Both the position numbers and the translations under genes were made by a program. This document shows, in pieces, positions 62,764 through 64,000 of a DNA stretch of 64,000 nucleotides (position 1 is the stretch's first letter; each line of letters starts with the position of its first letter). Source of the DNA: Acetobacter senegalensis (GTDB lineage: Bacteria > Pseudomonadota > Alphaproteobacteria > Acetobacterales > Acetobacteraceae); contig NZ_LHZU01000130.1 of assembly GCF_001580995.1 (NCBI RefSeq), forward strand, positions 1-64,000. The letters are read 5' to 3'. Below the pieces are notes generated by a model that was not told the origin of the DNA, did no database searches, and saw only the letters and a list, made by a program, of their open reading frames with translations.

Positions 62764-64000
62764 ATGGTTGATATCATTTTCCGAAACAGCATTTTGTTTG
62801 ATGGCTCCGGAAGTATACCTGTTGTGTCAGATGTTGCCATTACAGACGGTAAGATTACCGCAGTTGGACGCAATTTGAAGGCCACCGACGAGACAGCCGA
62901 GATCGAATGTCGGGGGCTCTGGCTGATGCCGGGATTGTTGGATATCCACACCCATCTGGATCTGGAAGTTGAACTTGCCCCTGAACTGCCAGAAGTTGTG
63001 CGGCATGGCACCACAACGGTCGTGATGAGCAATTGCTCCATTGGCGTGACATACGGTCATCAGCGTCGTAACGGAGAGAATCCGATCGTTGATTGCTTCG
63101 CGCGTGTCGAGAATATGCCAAAGTTAGTCCTCAGCCGTGTTGCGGACATGTGCGTCTGGTCAGACTCACAGGGCTATCTTGATCATCTGGAAAGTCTTCC
63201 CCTAGGCCCCAATGTCGTGCCACTAATACCCCATTCCATGCTCCGGATTGAAGTCATGGGGTTAGACGAGTCTGTAACACGCCATCCGACCAGGCAGGAA
63301 CTTGCCCGCATGGAGCAATTGCTGGAGGCCGGGATGTTGCAAGGCTATGCAGGCTTTTCTACCGATGCACTCCCTTTTCATTTTCTTGCCAATAACCCCA
63401 ACAAGAAGAAAAAAATTCCAACGCAATACGCCAGTTTTAAAGAGCTTCGTTGGCTAACAAACATTGTGCGACGTTACGGCCGTGTCTGGCAGGCAACTCC
63501 GCCTAAAGACAACATCGTTGCAGCAGTGCGTAGTTTCATGCTGACCTGCGGACGTCTGTATCGTCGTCCTCTCAAAACAACTGTCTTGGCTGCGATTGAC
63601 TTGCAGACCAATCGGTCCGCCATGTATCTGTGTCTACTCCTCTCTTCGATGCTGAATTCCCGGATACTGAAAGGAATGTTGCGTTTTCAGGCATTGTCGT
63701 CATCTTTCAGAATATGGAGTGACGGCGCCATTAACCCGATTGCGGATGAAATCCCAGCATTCCGCGCTCTCAACGAACTGGAGCTTGATGATCGTCAAGG
63801 TCGGTTAAAGGTCATGAATGACCCTGATTGGGTCAAATCGTTCCGCGAGATGTGGCTTAGGGGTAAAAATGGCTGGTCACTTGCCAGACTACGTCGCCGG
63901 ATGCGTCAGGAAGATATCGTGCTTACCCGCAACCTGGATGACATGATTGTGTCAGAATGCCCACTTGGCAACTGGGACGGAGAAACGCTGGAAGCTCCTT
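62764..64000 (+). CDS. N-acyl-D-amino-acid deacylase-like amidohydrolase (partial, runs off the window)
   Basis: From ATG 62764 the frame stays open for 412 codons to the window end. The opening (MVDIIFRNSILFDGSG...VAITDGKITAVG) and LMPGLLDIHTHLD with His62, His64 and Asp66 are those of the amidohydrolase superfamily. Cys91 in TTVVMSNCSIGV matches the metal-bridging Cys of D-aminoacylases. LQGYAGFSTDALP and IPTQYASFKELR also fit that family. It would free D-amino acids, or act on a related cyclic amide. It may belong with the MFS carrier. TGAGGGGACACAT provides a strong ribosome site. Confidence 0.85.
   Translation, partial: MVDIIFRNSILFDGSGSIPVVSDVAITDGKITAVGRNLKATDETAEIECRGLWLMPGLLDIHTHLDLEVELAPELPEVVRHGTTTVVMSNCSIGVTYGHQRRNGENPIVDCFARVENMPKLVLSRVADMCVWSDSQGYLDHLESLPLGPNVVPLIPHSMLRIEVMGLDESVTRHPTRQELARMEQLLEAGMLQGYAGFSTDALPFHFLANNPNKKKKIPTQYASFKELRWLTNIVRRYGRVWQATPPKDNIVAAVRSFMLTCGRLYRRPLKTTVLAAIDLQTNRSAMYLCLLLSSMLNSRILKGMLRFQALSSSFRIWSDGAINPIADEIPAFRALNELELDDRQGRLKVMNDPDWVKSFREMWLRGKNGWSLARLRRRMRQEDIVLTRNLDDMIVSECPLGNWDGETLEAP

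Noticed and set aside
1-64000. CRISPR arrays, tRNA or rRNA genes, phage-defence operons
   Set aside because: No regularly spaced repeats, tRNA cloverleaf signatures, rRNA sequence or recognisable defence genes were seen.

Overview
The window looks like a chromosomal segment of an acetic acid bacterium or close relative (Alphaproteobacteria, Acetobacteraceae). The grounds are moderate GC content, an aerobic (cob-type) cobalamin pathway, IS5-type transposase remnants of the kind common in that family, OprB-type porins, many TonB receptors, and cyclic glucan synthase. This is an inference from gene content; no marker gene (rRNA, ribosomal protein) is present. I saw no rRNA, tRNA or CRISPR array.

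Layout. 1-1722: the 3' end of an outer-membrane protein gene with its terminator, then a reverse-strand CYTH-CHAD protein. 1934-15663: a cobalamin riboswitch and a compact aerobic corrin-ring operon: DUF1636, cobW, cobN, cobG, cobH, cobI, cobJ, cobL, cobE, cobM, cobB, a possible small ORF, and cobF. cobK is embedded in reverse orientation between cobJ and cobL. Most junctions overlap by 1 to 17 bases. The genes cover precorrin-2 to hydrogenobyrinic acid a,c-diamide, plus the large cobalt chelatase subunit. cobA, cobS/cobT and all later steps (cobO, cobQ, cobC/D, cobP, cobU/V) must lie elsewhere. 15875-20525: a promoter, a second cobalamin riboswitch with a downstream terminator, a TonB receptor (the likely corrinoid or cobalt uptake route) and an OprB porin. 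20631-24654: polyphosphate kinase 2 and a DUF1800/DUF1501 pair.

24713-30502 is a small uptake and metabolism module: a GntR/FCD regulator, divergent from an Asp/Glu/hydantoin racemase, followed by a TonB receptor and an NCS1 permease. Both control regions carry GTYRAC boxes spaced 13 bp apart, probably operators for the GntR protein. 31269-39833 is a 2854-residue cyclic beta-1,2-glucan synthase. 39922-41200 holds two decayed IS5-family copies flanking an AT-rich island with a 58-residue membrane-protein ORF.

41266-47400 is a reverse-strand accessory block: a Gly-rich membrane protein, an EF-hand protein with DUF3500, an O-methyltransferase, an overlapping pair of probably Tat-exported proteins (Rossmann oxidoreductase and cupin), and an Fe(II)/2-oxoglutarate oxygenase-like protein. 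47899-53732 is a tripartite RND efflux system in the order permease, adaptor, outer-membrane factor. 53770-57928 is a redox cluster: a beta-hydroxyacid dehydrogenase-like enzyme, an Old Yellow Enzyme and a LysR regulator, divergent from a PRISE-type reductase. 57983-60198 is a Tat-signal nitroreductase gene split by a complete IS630-family element whose removal would restore the frame exactly. 60839-64000 holds an ACS-family MFS transporter and the start of an N-acyl-D-amino-acid deacylase-like amidohydrolase that runs off the window.

No wholly new defence or mobile system was found. The most original signals are the phased GTYRAC regulon, the inverted cobK, the IS5 ends with covarying palindrome arms around a small membrane ORF, and the cleanly reversible IS630 gene disruption.
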